The notes beneath the pieces are model-generated. The model was given only the letters and a program-made list of their open reading frames with translations, was not told where the DNA came from and did no database searches. Shown here piece by piece: positions 7,683 through 16,273 of a stretch of DNA of 64,000 nucleotides. Position 1 is the stretch's first letter, and each line of letters opens with the position of its first letter. The DNA comes from an uncultured Acidobacteriia bacterium (lineage in GTDB: Bacteria > Acidobacteriota > Terriglobia > Bryobacterales > Bryobacteraceae): NCBI GenBank assembly GCA_903909435.1, contig CAIVVT010000195.1:62001-126000 (forward strand), given 5' to 3'. The position numbers were made by a program, and so were the translations under genes.

Positions 7683-8439
7683 TACGGTGGAATCCCATGG
7701 CACGGTACAGTTTCCTGCCATCCGGTGTCGATTGCAGCACCAGTGGGCCCGCGAAACCGTGCTGCCGGTAAACTGCGACGGCGTGCCGTACGATGGCTTC
7801 CGCATAGCCGTGGCGGCGATGCTCCTTGACCGTCGCCACTGAATAAATGCCCAGCGCGCCCGCGTCTTCCATGGTTGCCGCACAGGTCACTGGATCGCCG
7901 TCAGCGTACCCTACCCACCCTTGCAGCGGGGTATTCCAGCGCTCCTCCGGCAGGTACAGCACTCTCGCCGTCGCGTACGGGATACGGAATGCAATACAAA
8001 TCAAGTTCGTGAAGGCCTGCCTGGCCTCGGGCGCCGTCACCCGTTCGTATCGGAGTTCAGGCATGGAGCGCTTCGGCGGATCGAGTTCGTCCGCCTCCAT
8101 GCCGGGGGCGTCCAGAATCCTCACCAGGCCCATCCCGTCGAGCAGCGCGTCAAGCCGGTGGGCCGTACGCTGGTCCAGCATGTCTTCGCAGACATAAAAA
8201 TTCCAACCGCGGCCAAGCGCCTTGAAATGGGCCGACGCTTCGTTTACCCGGAACAGCAGGTCTGCTTCATCGCTCGCGGGTTCGTCTACCACGGCGACAT
8301 TGAACGCTGAATGGCTCACCGGCGCAGTCACCAGCGTCATGCCGCGCCGCCGCTCGTGCCTGCCATAGAAGGACAAAGAGGCAATCAGGTTTGCCGTGTT
8401 GTATTCGAACGGCTTCGTCAGCGTCAGATCCAGTTTCAC
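7651..8439 (-). CDS. GNAT family N-acetyltransferase
   Basis: The 262-residue protein has an N-terminal helical part and a C-terminal GNAT fold. The acetyl-CoA loop region reads SVATVKEHRRHGYAEAIVRHAV, followed by YRAMGFHRTTRFAVY. Such enzymes transfer an acetyl group from acetyl-CoA to an amine; the acceptor is unknown. A GTG start at 8439 was chosen because it overlaps the priA stop as GTGA, and the preceding 16 codons belong to priA sequence in another frame. The 3' end overlaps hutH convergently. Confidence 0.82.
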   Translation of the reverse strand: MKLDLTLTKPFEYNTANLIASLSFYGRHERRRGMTLVTAPVSHSAFNVAVVDEPASDEADLLFRVNEASAHFKALGRGWNFYVCEDMLDQRTAHRLDALLDGMGLVRILDAPGMEADELDPPKRSMPELRYERVTAPEARQAFTNLICIAFRIPYATARVLYLPEERWNTPLQGWVGYADGDPVTCAATMEDAGALGIYSVATVKEHRRHGYAEAIVRHAVAVYRQHGFAGPLVLQSTPDGRKLYRAMGFHRTTRFAVYATI

Positions 8440-10856
8440 GTCAGGCTCAGTGGATCGACGTCCACCACCAGCGCGGTCGCAGGCCATCTTTCTCTCAGGG
8501 CGTGACCCTGCAACCGCCGCAGCGTTTCATTCAATAGCGGGCGAGACCTCGCTTTGATCAGCATCTGATATCTGAACTCATTCTTCAACCTGGGCACGGG
8601 GGCCTCGGCCGGGCCCATCACTTTCATCCCCTCCCCGGGTTCCTTCAATAGGTCCGCCAGCACCGCGCTCATGCGTAACGCGTCTTCCTGCTTTTCGGCG
8701 CGGACCAGAACGTTTGCCAGGGCGCTGAACGGCGGATATCTCATCAGTCTTCGAAATTCGAGTTCCTTCTCATAGAACTTCGCATAATTCTGTTCGGCCG
8801 CGAAACGGATAGCGTAGTGGTCGGGGTTGATGGTCTGAACCAACACCGTTCCCGGCAGGTCGTGCCGCCCGGCGCGCCCCGCAACCTGCGTCAGCAATTG
8901 AAACGTCCGCTCCGCCGCGCGAAAGTCCGGCACGCCCAGGCCAAGGTCGGCGTTCACCACTCCCACCAACGTCACGTTCGGGATGTCGTGGCCTTTGGCT
9001 ATCATCTGCGTTCCGACCAGAATATCGAAGTTCCCCTCGCGAAACCCGCTCAGGATCTCCTCGTACTTGTGCTTCCCGGTGACCGTGTCGCGATCAAGTC
9101 TGGCAATGCGGGCCTTAGCGAAATGCCTGTGCAGTTCCTCTTCGACCCGCTCCGAGCCGCTGCCTAGAAAATGGATATGCTCGCTCCCGCACTTCGGGCA
9201 GACCTCGGGGACGCGCGTGGCGTAGTTGCAAAAATGGCACAACAGACGGTTCTCGCGCTTGTGCCAGGTCAGCGCTACCGCGCAGTTTACGCACTCAATT
9301 CGCTCGCCGCAGCTCCTGCAGGATACCGATGACGAAAACCCGCGCCGGTTCATCAGCAGCATCGCCTGCTCGCCGGCTTCAAGCTTCGCCTGCACCGCAT
9401 CGACGACGCGCCGCGAGAAGACCGCATTCTTGCGCGTTTCCAGGAACTCCTCTCGCATGTCCACCAGTTCGACTTTGGGCATCGGGCGGTCGCCCACACG
9501 CTCTGGCAATTCGAGCAACCGCGACTTGCCGCGTTCCACGTTGTAACGGCTCTCCAAACTCGGTGTGGCCGAGCCAAGCACGACACAGGCGCCCGCCTCT
9601 CTGCCCCGGAGGATCGCCACGTCCCGGCCGTTGTAGCGCGGTGTTTCTTCCTGCTTGTAGCTGCCGTCGTGCTCCTCGTCCACCACCAGCAGTCCCAGGT
9701 TGCGCACCGGCGCGAATACGGCCGAGCGCGTCCCGATCGCCACCGTCGCCTCGCCCGAGCGCAGCCTGCGCCACTGCGCCGCCCGCTCGCTGTCGTTGAA
9801 CGCCGAATGCAGTATCGCCACGCGGTCTCCAAAGCGGGCATAGAACTGTCCAGCCGCCGCCGGCGTCAAGCCGATCTCGGGTACCAGCATCAGCGCCCCA
9901 TAGCCCGCCGCCAACGCGGCCTCGATGGAGTTCATGTAAACCTCGGTCTTGCCGGATCCCGTCACCCCGTGGAGCAGGAACGTCTGGAAGTGCCGCTCGT
10001 CCAGGACTGCGCGGATGGCAACGACGGCCGCCTGCTGCGCCGGGTTCAACGGATGCCTCGGCTTGGCCCAACTCGAGTTCGAAGCGAGCGCCTCCGGCTT
10101 CAGGTCGAGCAGTGCGCGCCGGGCGAGCGCGCGAGCCGCCACGCTTGCCCCTTTCAAGGCCTTCCCCAACTCCTCCAGATTGTGAGCGCCGGGGTGCAAC
10201 TCAAGGTAGGCGACCAGTTCGCGTTCGACCTTGTTCAGTTTCTGGCCTTCCGCGCGGCACCTAAACTCGACGCTCAATTTCGCAGCGGGCGCGCGCAGCG
10301 GGTCGCGATCGGTCAGACCCTGCTCCAGTTCGACCAGTCCTTTGTGCTCCATCGCTTTCAGCAATCGCTTCGCGGCCGGGTGCTTGCGCTCGAGCGTGGT
10401 TTCGCTGAGCGCTCGATGCTCCAGCGAGCGCAGAATCTCCACGGTCGGGTCTTCGTTGGCCTCCGCCATCAGCAATTGCCGGACGACCTCGTGCCCCCGA
10501 TCCGTCAGCGTCCAGACCCGCGACTTGCGCATTTCGCCGGTCAGTGGCGCCATGGCGCGCAATACGTCGCCTAGCGGCGCACAGTAGTATTCCGCCACCC
10601 AGCGGCCCAAGTCGAGCAGTTTTGTGTCGAAAACAGGCTCTTCGTCGAGCAGGCGTAGCGCTTCCCTGGTCTCAACCTCGGGGGCGTGGTTGTGCGCCTT
10701 CAGGATAACGCCTGTCATCTTGCGTGAGCCGAAGGGGACCATGATCCGGCAGCCTGGCTTGGCACGATGACGCAAAGTTTCCGGCAGGGCGTAGGTGAAA
10801 GCGCGCGCCAGGGGAACCGGTAAACTTACATCGATAAACGAATAATTCCCGTCCAT
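8436..10856 (-). CDS. priA: primosomal protein N' (replication restart helicase PriA)
   Basis: PriA restarts stalled replication forks and unwinds the lagging arm in a 3'-5' direction. The 806-residue protein has an N-terminal DNA-binding region and Walker A GVTGSGKT (about 297-304). Walker B is DEEH (about 393-396), and eight cysteines (about 513, 516, 522, 525, 540, 543, 553, 556) form the two zinc sites. The C-terminal helicase domain contains GTQMIAKGHD and QVAGRAGR. The start at MDGNYSFIDV was preferred over an ORF extension of 21 codons. The stop overlaps the start of a GNAT gene, so the two are probably cotranslated. Confidence 0.96.
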   Translation of the reverse strand: MDGNYSFIDVSLPVPLARAFTYALPETLRHRAKPGCRIMVPFGSRKMTGVILKAHNHAPEVETREALRLLDEEPVFDTKLLDLGRWVAEYYCAPLGDVLRAMAPLTGEMRKSRVWTLTDRGHEVVRQLLMAEANEDPTVEILRSLEHRALSETTLERKHPAAKRLLKAMEHKGLVELEQGLTDRDPLRAPAAKLSVEFRCRAEGQKLNKVERELVAYLELHPGAHNLEELGKALKGASVAARALARRALLDLKPEALASNSSWAKPRHPLNPAQQAAVVAIRAVLDERHFQTFLLHGVTGSGKTEVYMNSIEAALAAGYGALMLVPEIGLTPAAAGQFYARFGDRVAILHSAFNDSERAAQWRRLRSGEATVAIGTRSAVFAPVRNLGLLVVDEEHDGSYKQEETPRYNGRDVAILRGREAGACVVLGSATPSLESRYNVERGKSRLLELPERVGDRPMPKVELVDMREEFLETRKNAVFSRRVVDAVQAKLEAGEQAMLLMNRRGFSSSVSCRSCGERIECVNCAVALTWHKRENRLLCHFCNYATRVPEVCPKCGSEHIHFLGSGSERVEEELHRHFAKARIARLDRDTVTGKHKYEEILSGFREGNFDILVGTQMIAKGHDIPNVTLVGVVNADLGLGVPDFRAAERTFQLLTQVAGRAGRHDLPGTVLVQTINPDHYAIRFAAEQNYAKFYEKELEFRRLMRYPPFSALANVLVRAEKQEDALRMSAVLADLLKEPGEGMKVMGPAEAPVPRLKNEFRYQMLIKARSRPLLNETLRRLQGHALRERWPATALVVDVDPLSLT

Positions 10857-10909
10857 CCGGTAATCTCTGCCCCGTTCGCAGCGACCTTCAATGTAGCAGG
10901 AGCATATCC

Positions 10910-11299
10910 ATGAAAACACTCGTAGCAGCTTTTGTTCTTTTGCTCGTCAGCCTGTCGGCAGCTTTCGGCGCCGACATTGATGGGAAATGGAAATCGGAAC
11001 GCAAGATGGAACGGGACGGCAATACGATGACCATCATCATCGTCTTCGACCTGAAGGCTGAAGGTTCCAAGCTCACCGGAAAACTGAAGATCACCAGTCC
11101 ACGCGGCGACCGCGAGGCCGACGTTGCCGACGGTAAACTCGACGGCAACAAGTTCAGTTTCTCGACCGTGACCGAAGGCCCCAATGGCAGCATGACCACG
11201 AAATATGAGGGTACCGTGGATGGGGAAACCTTGAAAGGCACCTCGGTTCGAGTGGGCGGTCAAGGCGAACCGCGACCCTTCGAAGCTAAGAAGCAGTAA
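10910..11299 (+). CDS. small secreted beta-barrel-like hypothetical protein
   Basis: The 129-residue protein has a clear signal peptide (about 1-20, cut near AFGAD). The mature part is made of short alternating strands: DGKWKSERKM, TMTIIIVFDLK, KLTGKLKITS, ADGKLDGNKFSF and TTKYEGTVDGETLKGT. This pattern resembles the small lipocalin/calycin-like secreted proteins that are common in Acidobacteriota. No ligand or enzyme motif is visible. It is divergent from priA with only 53 bases between starts, and a GGAG-type ribosome site precedes the ATG. A possible terminator follows. Confidence 0.75.
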   Translation: MKTLVAAFVLLLVSLSAAFGADIDGKWKSERKMERDGNTMTIIIVFDLKAEGSKLTGKLKITSPRGDREADVADGKLDGNKFSFSTVTEGPNGSMTTKYEGTVDGETLKGTSVRVGGQGEPRPFEAKKQ

Positions 11300-11332
11300 C
11301 GTAGTCAAGCAGTTATCAATCTTAGGACGCCG

Positions 11333-11371
11333 GGGGGCGGGGTCGTGCACCACGATTCTCAGCCCCCTTTT
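11333..11371 (+). terminator. probable rho-independent terminator
   Basis: GGGGGC (11333-11338) pairs with GCCCCC (11362-11367), and an inner TCGTG/CACGA stem caps the loop. A TTTT tract follows. It lies just downstream of the small secreted protein gene. Confidence 0.5.
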
Positions 11372-11540
11372 CAGCAGTGGAGTATCTTGCAGACGCACAG
11401 GTTCGGTAAGCTAACTTACTGACGCAGCATCACCGCAATTTCGAGGAAGCCGTATGTCCGTTGCGGTGAGGCAAGTCTTCTACGAATCGAGGTGGAGGAT
11501 GGTTGGGGGTGTCCTTCGTTCCCGTCAATCCGGAGGCGCG

Positions 11541-13610
11541 ATGAGCGACAGCCGGTTTCGTGCTCCGCGCGCACGAACGGGCTTGGACGGACTCATGCGT
11601 CTGGTGCTCGTCCTGAGCCTACTGTCGCCCCTCCTGGACGCCGCCGCCCAGCCGTATTCGGATCATCGGCACGACTCCAAAGTCTTTGGCGAACCACGCA
11701 ACTACCGGCTCTTTCTGCCACCCGACTACGACAAATCAGGCAAGCGTTACCCGGTGATCTACTACTTCCACGGTCATAGCGACCGCTACACGCTCGAAAA
11801 GTACGACGAGGGCCGCGACACCGTTCCCAAGATTGCGGCATTCGTGGCGGCTCACGAGGTCATCGTCGTTGCGGCCGATGGCTACGTTGCGAAGGACTAC
11901 ACCGGCTTCTACGGCGGCGCACCGTACGATGTCTTCCGGAGCGGCGGTCAGTTCGATTACGGGGAGTACTTCCTCGAACTCGTCCGCCATATCGACTCGA
12001 CTTACCGTACGTTGACCGGTCGCCGTTACCGGGCAACGTCAGGCTTGAGCATGGGCGGCTTCATGAGCCTCTACCTAAGCGCGCGCTACCCGGACCTGAT
12101 AGGCAGCGCGTCGTCGTTCAATTCCGGACCGGAGTTCTTTGCAGGCGAGCCAGGACGCCGGTCTCTGTGGCGGCCCAAGGATCACGTAGCGAACCACGAG
12201 CAAACCATGATTCGGCTGATTCGGGCCAGCGGCGACTACATCAGCCAGTACCACGAGGAGACGCGTGCCGCTTATGCTTCCTCGCCCCGTGTCGATTTCG
12301 AATTCCGGCAGGACGAATACCACCGTCACTGGGCCACGTCCATCGCCGAGACGTTCGAATTCCACCTTCGCGCCTTCTCGAACGTCACGCTCGACACCAC
12401 GCCGGTCGAGTGGAACTACACTAGCGCACAGCGCCAGTTTGGAGTTTGGGGTTATCAGGTCCAGTCCGACGTCGTCGGGCCCGCAGTGATTTCGCTGAGT
12501 CATGTCTCGCAGGGTGGCTTCCGCGTGAGCACCCGACGCTGGGCACCTGATGGCCCGCCTGCGGCGTGCACCACTCTGGATGTGCTGACCTGGCCTTTGT
12601 ACCACCCCGGGGCGAAGTACGGCGTACTGGATTATGCTTTTGCAACTGGGAAGGGCACTACTCGGGAAGCAGTTGCTGGCCCCGACGGGCGATTGAGCAT
12701 CCAGACAGGCTGCGACGGGCATGAAATCAGCCTTTCGGGTCCGGGTGCAAGCGCACAATTGCCGGTCTTGCTGCCGCTCACCTCGAAGCAATTCATCAGG
12801 CCTGCGCCAGGACTTCCTATCCGCCTGCCGATTCGCATTTTGAACCCGCGCGTAGCGGCCCTGACAGGCCTTCGGCTCGAACTCAGTTCGGCCTATCCAA
12901 CCGTTGAAATCCTGCACGGGCGCGCCGACAGGTCGAGCCTGGACTCAGGTGAAGTCTGGGACCTCTCAAACGCATTACAGGTCCAGTTCACGTCCGGAGA
13001 AGGTGATTTTACGAGGGTCCGGCTGGACCTGACGATCATTTTCAGTGGCGGCGAGGCCCGTTCTAGCTTCGACGTCCTGGTAGCTCCGTCCAACATGGTG
13101 GAAGCGCAGGAGGTTGCCGTGCTCGACGGCCGAACGCGGACGTTTCCTGTGTTCCGCCAGACCGGCAATCAGGGCGGCGGGACCAGTATCGGGCGAACGG
13201 TCACCGAGGGCAACGGCAATGCCAACGGCGTGCTGGAGCCAGGCGAGGAAGCCAGCATCTGGGTGAACCGCTCCCAGGGGCTCGACCCATTCGACAAGAA
13301 CAACTGGTGCCGCGCGAAAGTCTACACAGATTCGCCCTGGCTGTCGGAGATTGCCGATATCCAGGAGGACAAGCAACGGGAATGGACGGGTGCGCAGAAT
13401 CGAACCAGTCTCGTCAGGCTCTCACAGCAGGTCCCAGCCGGGACAGAGATCCCGCTGGTTCTCGATTGCGAATCTTGGAGCTTCACCTTCACGCCGGACG
13501 TACGATACGGTAAGGAATCGCTATATCAGGCGTTTCAACTGCACAAGCATCACTACTTCACTTGGAAGTGGACGACCGCAGAAACCGCTATAGGGAATTC
13601 GAAGGAGTAG
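11541..13610 (+). CDS. secreted esterase (esterase D/FrmB-like alpha/beta hydrolase) with C-terminal accessory region
   Basis: The 689-residue protein has a signal or anchor segment (about 18-37), then an esterase domain to about residue 300. That domain contains YPVIYYFHGHSD, the nucleophile elbow TSGLSMGGFM (Ser about 170) and an EYHRHW segment likely to carry the catalytic histidine. The remaining ~380 residues hold beta-rich segments of unknown type. PF00756 members include feruloyl and acetyl-xylan esterases, so polysaccharide side-chain removal is plausible but not shown. The ATG at 11541 has GGAGG close upstream; a longer ORF begins at 11454. The next gene is a ROK regulator. Confidence 0.8.
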   Translation: MSDSRFRAPRARTGLDGLMRLVLVLSLLSPLLDAAAQPYSDHRHDSKVFGEPRNYRLFLPPDYDKSGKRYPVIYYFHGHSDRYTLEKYDEGRDTVPKIAAFVAAHEVIVVAADGYVAKDYTGFYGGAPYDVFRSGGQFDYGEYFLELVRHIDSTYRTLTGRRYRATSGLSMGGFMSLYLSARYPDLIGSASSFNSGPEFFAGEPGRRSLWRPKDHVANHEQTMIRLIRASGDYISQYHEETRAAYASSPRVDFEFRQDEYHRHWATSIAETFEFHLRAFSNVTLDTTPVEWNYTSAQRQFGVWGYQVQSDVVGPAVISLSHVSQGGFRVSTRRWAPDGPPAACTTLDVLTWPLYHPGAKYGVLDYAFATGKGTTREAVAGPDGRLSIQTGCDGHEISLSGPGASAQLPVLLPLTSKQFIRPAPGLPIRLPIRILNPRVAALTGLRLELSSAYPTVEILHGRADRSSLDSGEVWDLSNALQVQFTSGEGDFTRVRLDLTIIFSGGEARSSFDVLVAPSNMVEAQEVAVLDGRTRTFPVFRQTGNQGGGTSIGRTVTEGNGNANGVLEPGEEASIWVNRSQGLDPFDKNNWCRAKVYTDSPWLSEIADIQEDKQREWTGAQNRTSLVRLSQQVPAGTEIPLVLDCESWSFTFTPDVRYGKESLYQAFQLHKHHYFTWKWTTAETAIGNSKE

Positions 13611-13688
13611 CTCGCCAAACGTCCTCCACGCGTGCGGAGCGGATTTGGACCGCGTCAGCCGGAACGTCTACAGAAGGTCTTGACCCAA

Positions 13689-14927
13689 ATGCGATTGCCG
13701 CACGAGCACCTCACCTCGCAACGCTTGCGGGCGCCCCTGATGCGCAGCATCAACGGGATCGAACTGCTGAACCTGATTCGTGAAAACGGGCCGGTTTCGC
13801 GGGCCAGCCTGGCCAAGTTGAGCTGCCTCAGCAAGCCTACGGTTTCGAGTCAGGTCGAGACTCTGGTGAGTCAAGGCTGGGTTGTGGAACTGGGGCAGGG
13901 GGAGTCGGGTTCAAAAGGCGGAAAGAAACCGACATTGATCCGCTTCAATGCCGACGCCGGCCGTCTGTTTGCCGCCGAGATCGACTCCGCCCAGTTGCGC
14001 TTGGCGGTGGCTGATCTGGAAGGCCGGGTGCTCGACCGGTTGACGGTGCCGATCGGATTCAACCGCAGCGCTGCCAGCGTTCTGGCCATCCTACGCAACG
14101 GGTTGAAGAGCCTGCTGGCTTGCCACTCCTCCGTAGGCGTGCAGCGCGTCATCAGCATCGCCGCACCGGGCCGCGTGGATGTCAGCCTGGGCGTGGTTCT
14201 CGATGCCGGAAACGTCTTCAACTGGCACAACGTGCCGGTGCGAGAGCAACTCGAAGCCGACTTCGGAGTGCCCGTTTTCGTGGATAATGACGTGAAAATG
14301 GCGACGCTAGGCGAGACCCAGTTCGGAGTGGCCCGGGGCGAGAAGAACGTTGTCCTCGTGCGCCTCGACACGGGTATCGGCTCGGGTGTGGTGAGTTGCG
14401 GGAAACTTCTGCCGGGAAGCCACTGGGCGGCCGGTGAGATTGCCCACATGGTTCTGGACCTTACCCAGGCCGGAGCGGATTGGAGCGCGCGCGGCTACCT
14501 TGAGTCGGTGGTTGGCTCTGACCGCATCCTGGCCGAGGCACGGGCTGTGGGCTGCTCGGCGGTAACGGCAGTGGAGTTTATGGCGTCCGCCCGCACATCG
14601 CAGGGGGATGCACGGAGAATCTTCGACAGAGTCGTCTACCATCTCGGCATTGCCATCGCGAACATGATCTGTGCCTACGATCCATCCATGGTTGTGCTTC
14701 AAGGTGGCCTGCTGGCTTGTGTCGAAGCAGAACTGAGATCGATCATCGCCAACGCGATCCCCTGGGAGACTCGCATCGTCTTCTCCGGGATCGGCGGTGA
14801 AGCCGTCCTGCTAGGGACTTTGGTCGCTGCCAGAACGCAGGCCTACGACCGGATCTCGCGGCTTTTCGACGGTACGGGCAGGCCCGCTGCCCCGGAAACC
14901 GAGATCCCCGCCAGTTCCGCCACTTGA
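13689..14927 (+). CDS. ROK-family transcriptional regulator lacking the zinc-binding cysteines
   Basis: The 412-residue protein has an N-terminal winged helix (about 18-65, with SRASLAKLSCLSKPTVSSQVETL) and a ROK sugar-kinase-like domain. DNDVKMATLGE and the DTGIGSGVV glycine loop are present. After GEIAHM the usual CxCGxxGCLE zinc motif is replaced by ADWSARGYLES, so all the zinc cysteines are missing. ROK repressors normally sense sugars or sugar phosphates. The neighbours (secreted esterase upstream, Gfo/Idh/MocA oxidoreductase 93 bases downstream) fit sugar or glycoside use. MRLPHEHLTSQ was taken as the start, ahead of the HTH. Confidence 0.88.
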   Translation: MRLPHEHLTSQRLRAPLMRSINGIELLNLIRENGPVSRASLAKLSCLSKPTVSSQVETLVSQGWVVELGQGESGSKGGKKPTLIRFNADAGRLFAAEIDSAQLRLAVADLEGRVLDRLTVPIGFNRSAASVLAILRNGLKSLLACHSSVGVQRVISIAAPGRVDVSLGVVLDAGNVFNWHNVPVREQLEADFGVPVFVDNDVKMATLGETQFGVARGEKNVVLVRLDTGIGSGVVSCGKLLPGSHWAAGEIAHMVLDLTQAGADWSARGYLESVVGSDRILAEARAVGCSAVTAVEFMASARTSQGDARRIFDRVVYHLGIAIANMICAYDPSMVVLQGGLLACVEAELRSIIANAIPWETRIVFSGIGGEAVLLGTLVAARTQAYDRISRLFDGTGRPAAPETEIPASSAT

Positions 14928-15020
14928 GTTCCTCGGGTCGTCGATTCCTTTCGAACTTTTTTCTTCATAGACTGGATTCTGCCGGGATTCGATTCCTGTG
15001 CTCACTCATGGGGGACAGCC

Positions 15021-16205
15021 ATGCAACTCGACCGCAGAACGTTTCTAGCCGCGACCGCACTCAGCGCGACGCGCATTTCCGGGGCGAACGACCGCATTCG
15101 ATGCGCGACCATCGGCACAGGAGGTCGCGGGACTTACTTGACCAAGCAATTCGTTGCCCAGGGCGCGGATGTTGTGGCTGTCTGTGATGTCTACGAACCG
15201 CATCTCCAGGAAGGACTGAAAGAGGCCTCGCCGGGTGCCAAATCCTACGAAGACCACCGCCGACTGCTGGAAGACAAGTCAATCGACGCGGTCATCATCG
15301 CGACTCCGGACCACCACCATGCCCATATGTTCATCGACGCGATTGAAGCGGGCAAAGACGTGTACGTGGAGAAACCGCTCGCGCACAGCATCGACGAAGG
15401 GTTCCGCATGTTGGAAGCACTTCGCCCAACCAAACGGGTTGCGCAGATCGGGACGCAGCGTCGCAGCTATTCGCTCTACCAGGAGGCCAAGCGCATCATC
15501 GATTCCGGCGCAACAGGGCCAGTCCGGTTGGTGAACGCCTGGTGGGCCAACTACTGGCCCGCTCAGAACAGTTCACCTCTTGAGGGTAAGCTGAACTGGG
15601 ATCTATTCCTGGGTTCCGCGCCCAAGCAGCCCATGGACGCGTCCCGCTATTTCAACTGGCTGCATTACTACGATTACTCCGGCGGTATCCTGATCGGCCA
15701 GGCTGCTCACATCGTGGACGGCATCCAATGGATGATGAACTCCGCTTACCCGCTGGCGGTCACTTGCTCGAGCGGCGGCCCGAATATCCCGGGAGCAGAA
15801 ATCCCCGAGACCGCCAGCATGACCATCGAGTTCCCCGGACCCTACATCCTGGTATTCACGCTCGGCTACCAGGCCATGCGCTACCGCATGTTCAACGATC
15901 AAATGCAGCAATTCCACGGCACCCAAGCCCGCTTCGATCTTGGGCGGGAGTCTTACGCGCTGTATCCACAGACCCTGGACGTGGACCTGAAAGTCAGCCA
16001 GCAGCGCCGCGAGCCCGGCTCATTCGAGCCCGCCAGCCACGCGCATATCGCCAACTTCCTGAAAAGCGTCCTCGACCGCTCCGGGTCGATCGCGACGATC
16101 GAGATGGGCCAGCACACGAACACCGTGTGCCAGATGGCGATTCAGTCGCTGCGGACCGGCCGTAGAGTCCGCTGGAATGCGGAGCTGAAGCGGGTCGAAT
16201 CCTAG
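15021..16205 (+). CDS. Tat-exported Gfo/Idh/MocA-family oxidoreductase
   Basis: The 394-residue protein starts with a twin-arginine signal (RRTFLAATAL) and has a Rossmann nucleotide site (CATIGTGGRGTYL) at about 30-42. The signature EKPLAHS lies at about 114-120. Members oxidise or reduce sugars and cyclitols, or hydrolyse glycosides by transient oxidation, using tightly bound NAD(P). Export of the folded, cofactor-loaded enzyme by Tat fits a periplasmic sugar-modifying role. It follows the ROK regulator on the same strand and is closed by a strong terminator. Confidence 0.9.
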   Translation: MQLDRRTFLAATALSATRISGANDRIRCATIGTGGRGTYLTKQFVAQGADVVAVCDVYEPHLQEGLKEASPGAKSYEDHRRLLEDKSIDAVIIATPDHHHAHMFIDAIEAGKDVYVEKPLAHSIDEGFRMLEALRPTKRVAQIGTQRRSYSLYQEAKRIIDSGATGPVRLVNAWWANYWPAQNSSPLEGKLNWDLFLGSAPKQPMDASRYFNWLHYYDYSGGILIGQAAHIVDGIQWMMNSAYPLAVTCSSGGPNIPGAEIPETASMTIEFPGPYILVFTLGYQAMRYRMFNDQMQQFHGTQARFDLGRESYALYPQTLDVDLKVSQQRREPGSFEPASHAHIANFLKSVLDRSGSIATIEMGQHTNTVCQMAIQSLRTGRRVRWNAELKRVES

Positions 16206-16215
16206 AGAAATGACA

Positions 16216-16248
16216 AACGGCCCGGGACGGAACTCCCTGGGCCGTTTG
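16216..16248. terminator. strong hairpin, bidirectional terminator
   Basis: AAACGGCCC at 16216-16224 pairs with GGGCCGTTT at 16240-16248. The stem continues inward through GGGA/TCCC with a small internal mismatch. It lies between the oxidoreductase stop (plus) and the TolC-like stop (minus), so it can serve both. Confidence 0.75.
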
Positions 16249-16273
16249 GTAGTCTCGCGAGACCGGCGGTTGC

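Noticed and set aside
9669-10574. 301-codon plus-strand ORF within priA
   Set aside because: It is antisense to conserved helicase sequence and its composition is that of a shadow frame.
12075-12917. 280-codon minus-strand ORF within the esterase
   Set aside because: The esterase frame has signal peptide and catalytic motifs; the opposite frame has neither.
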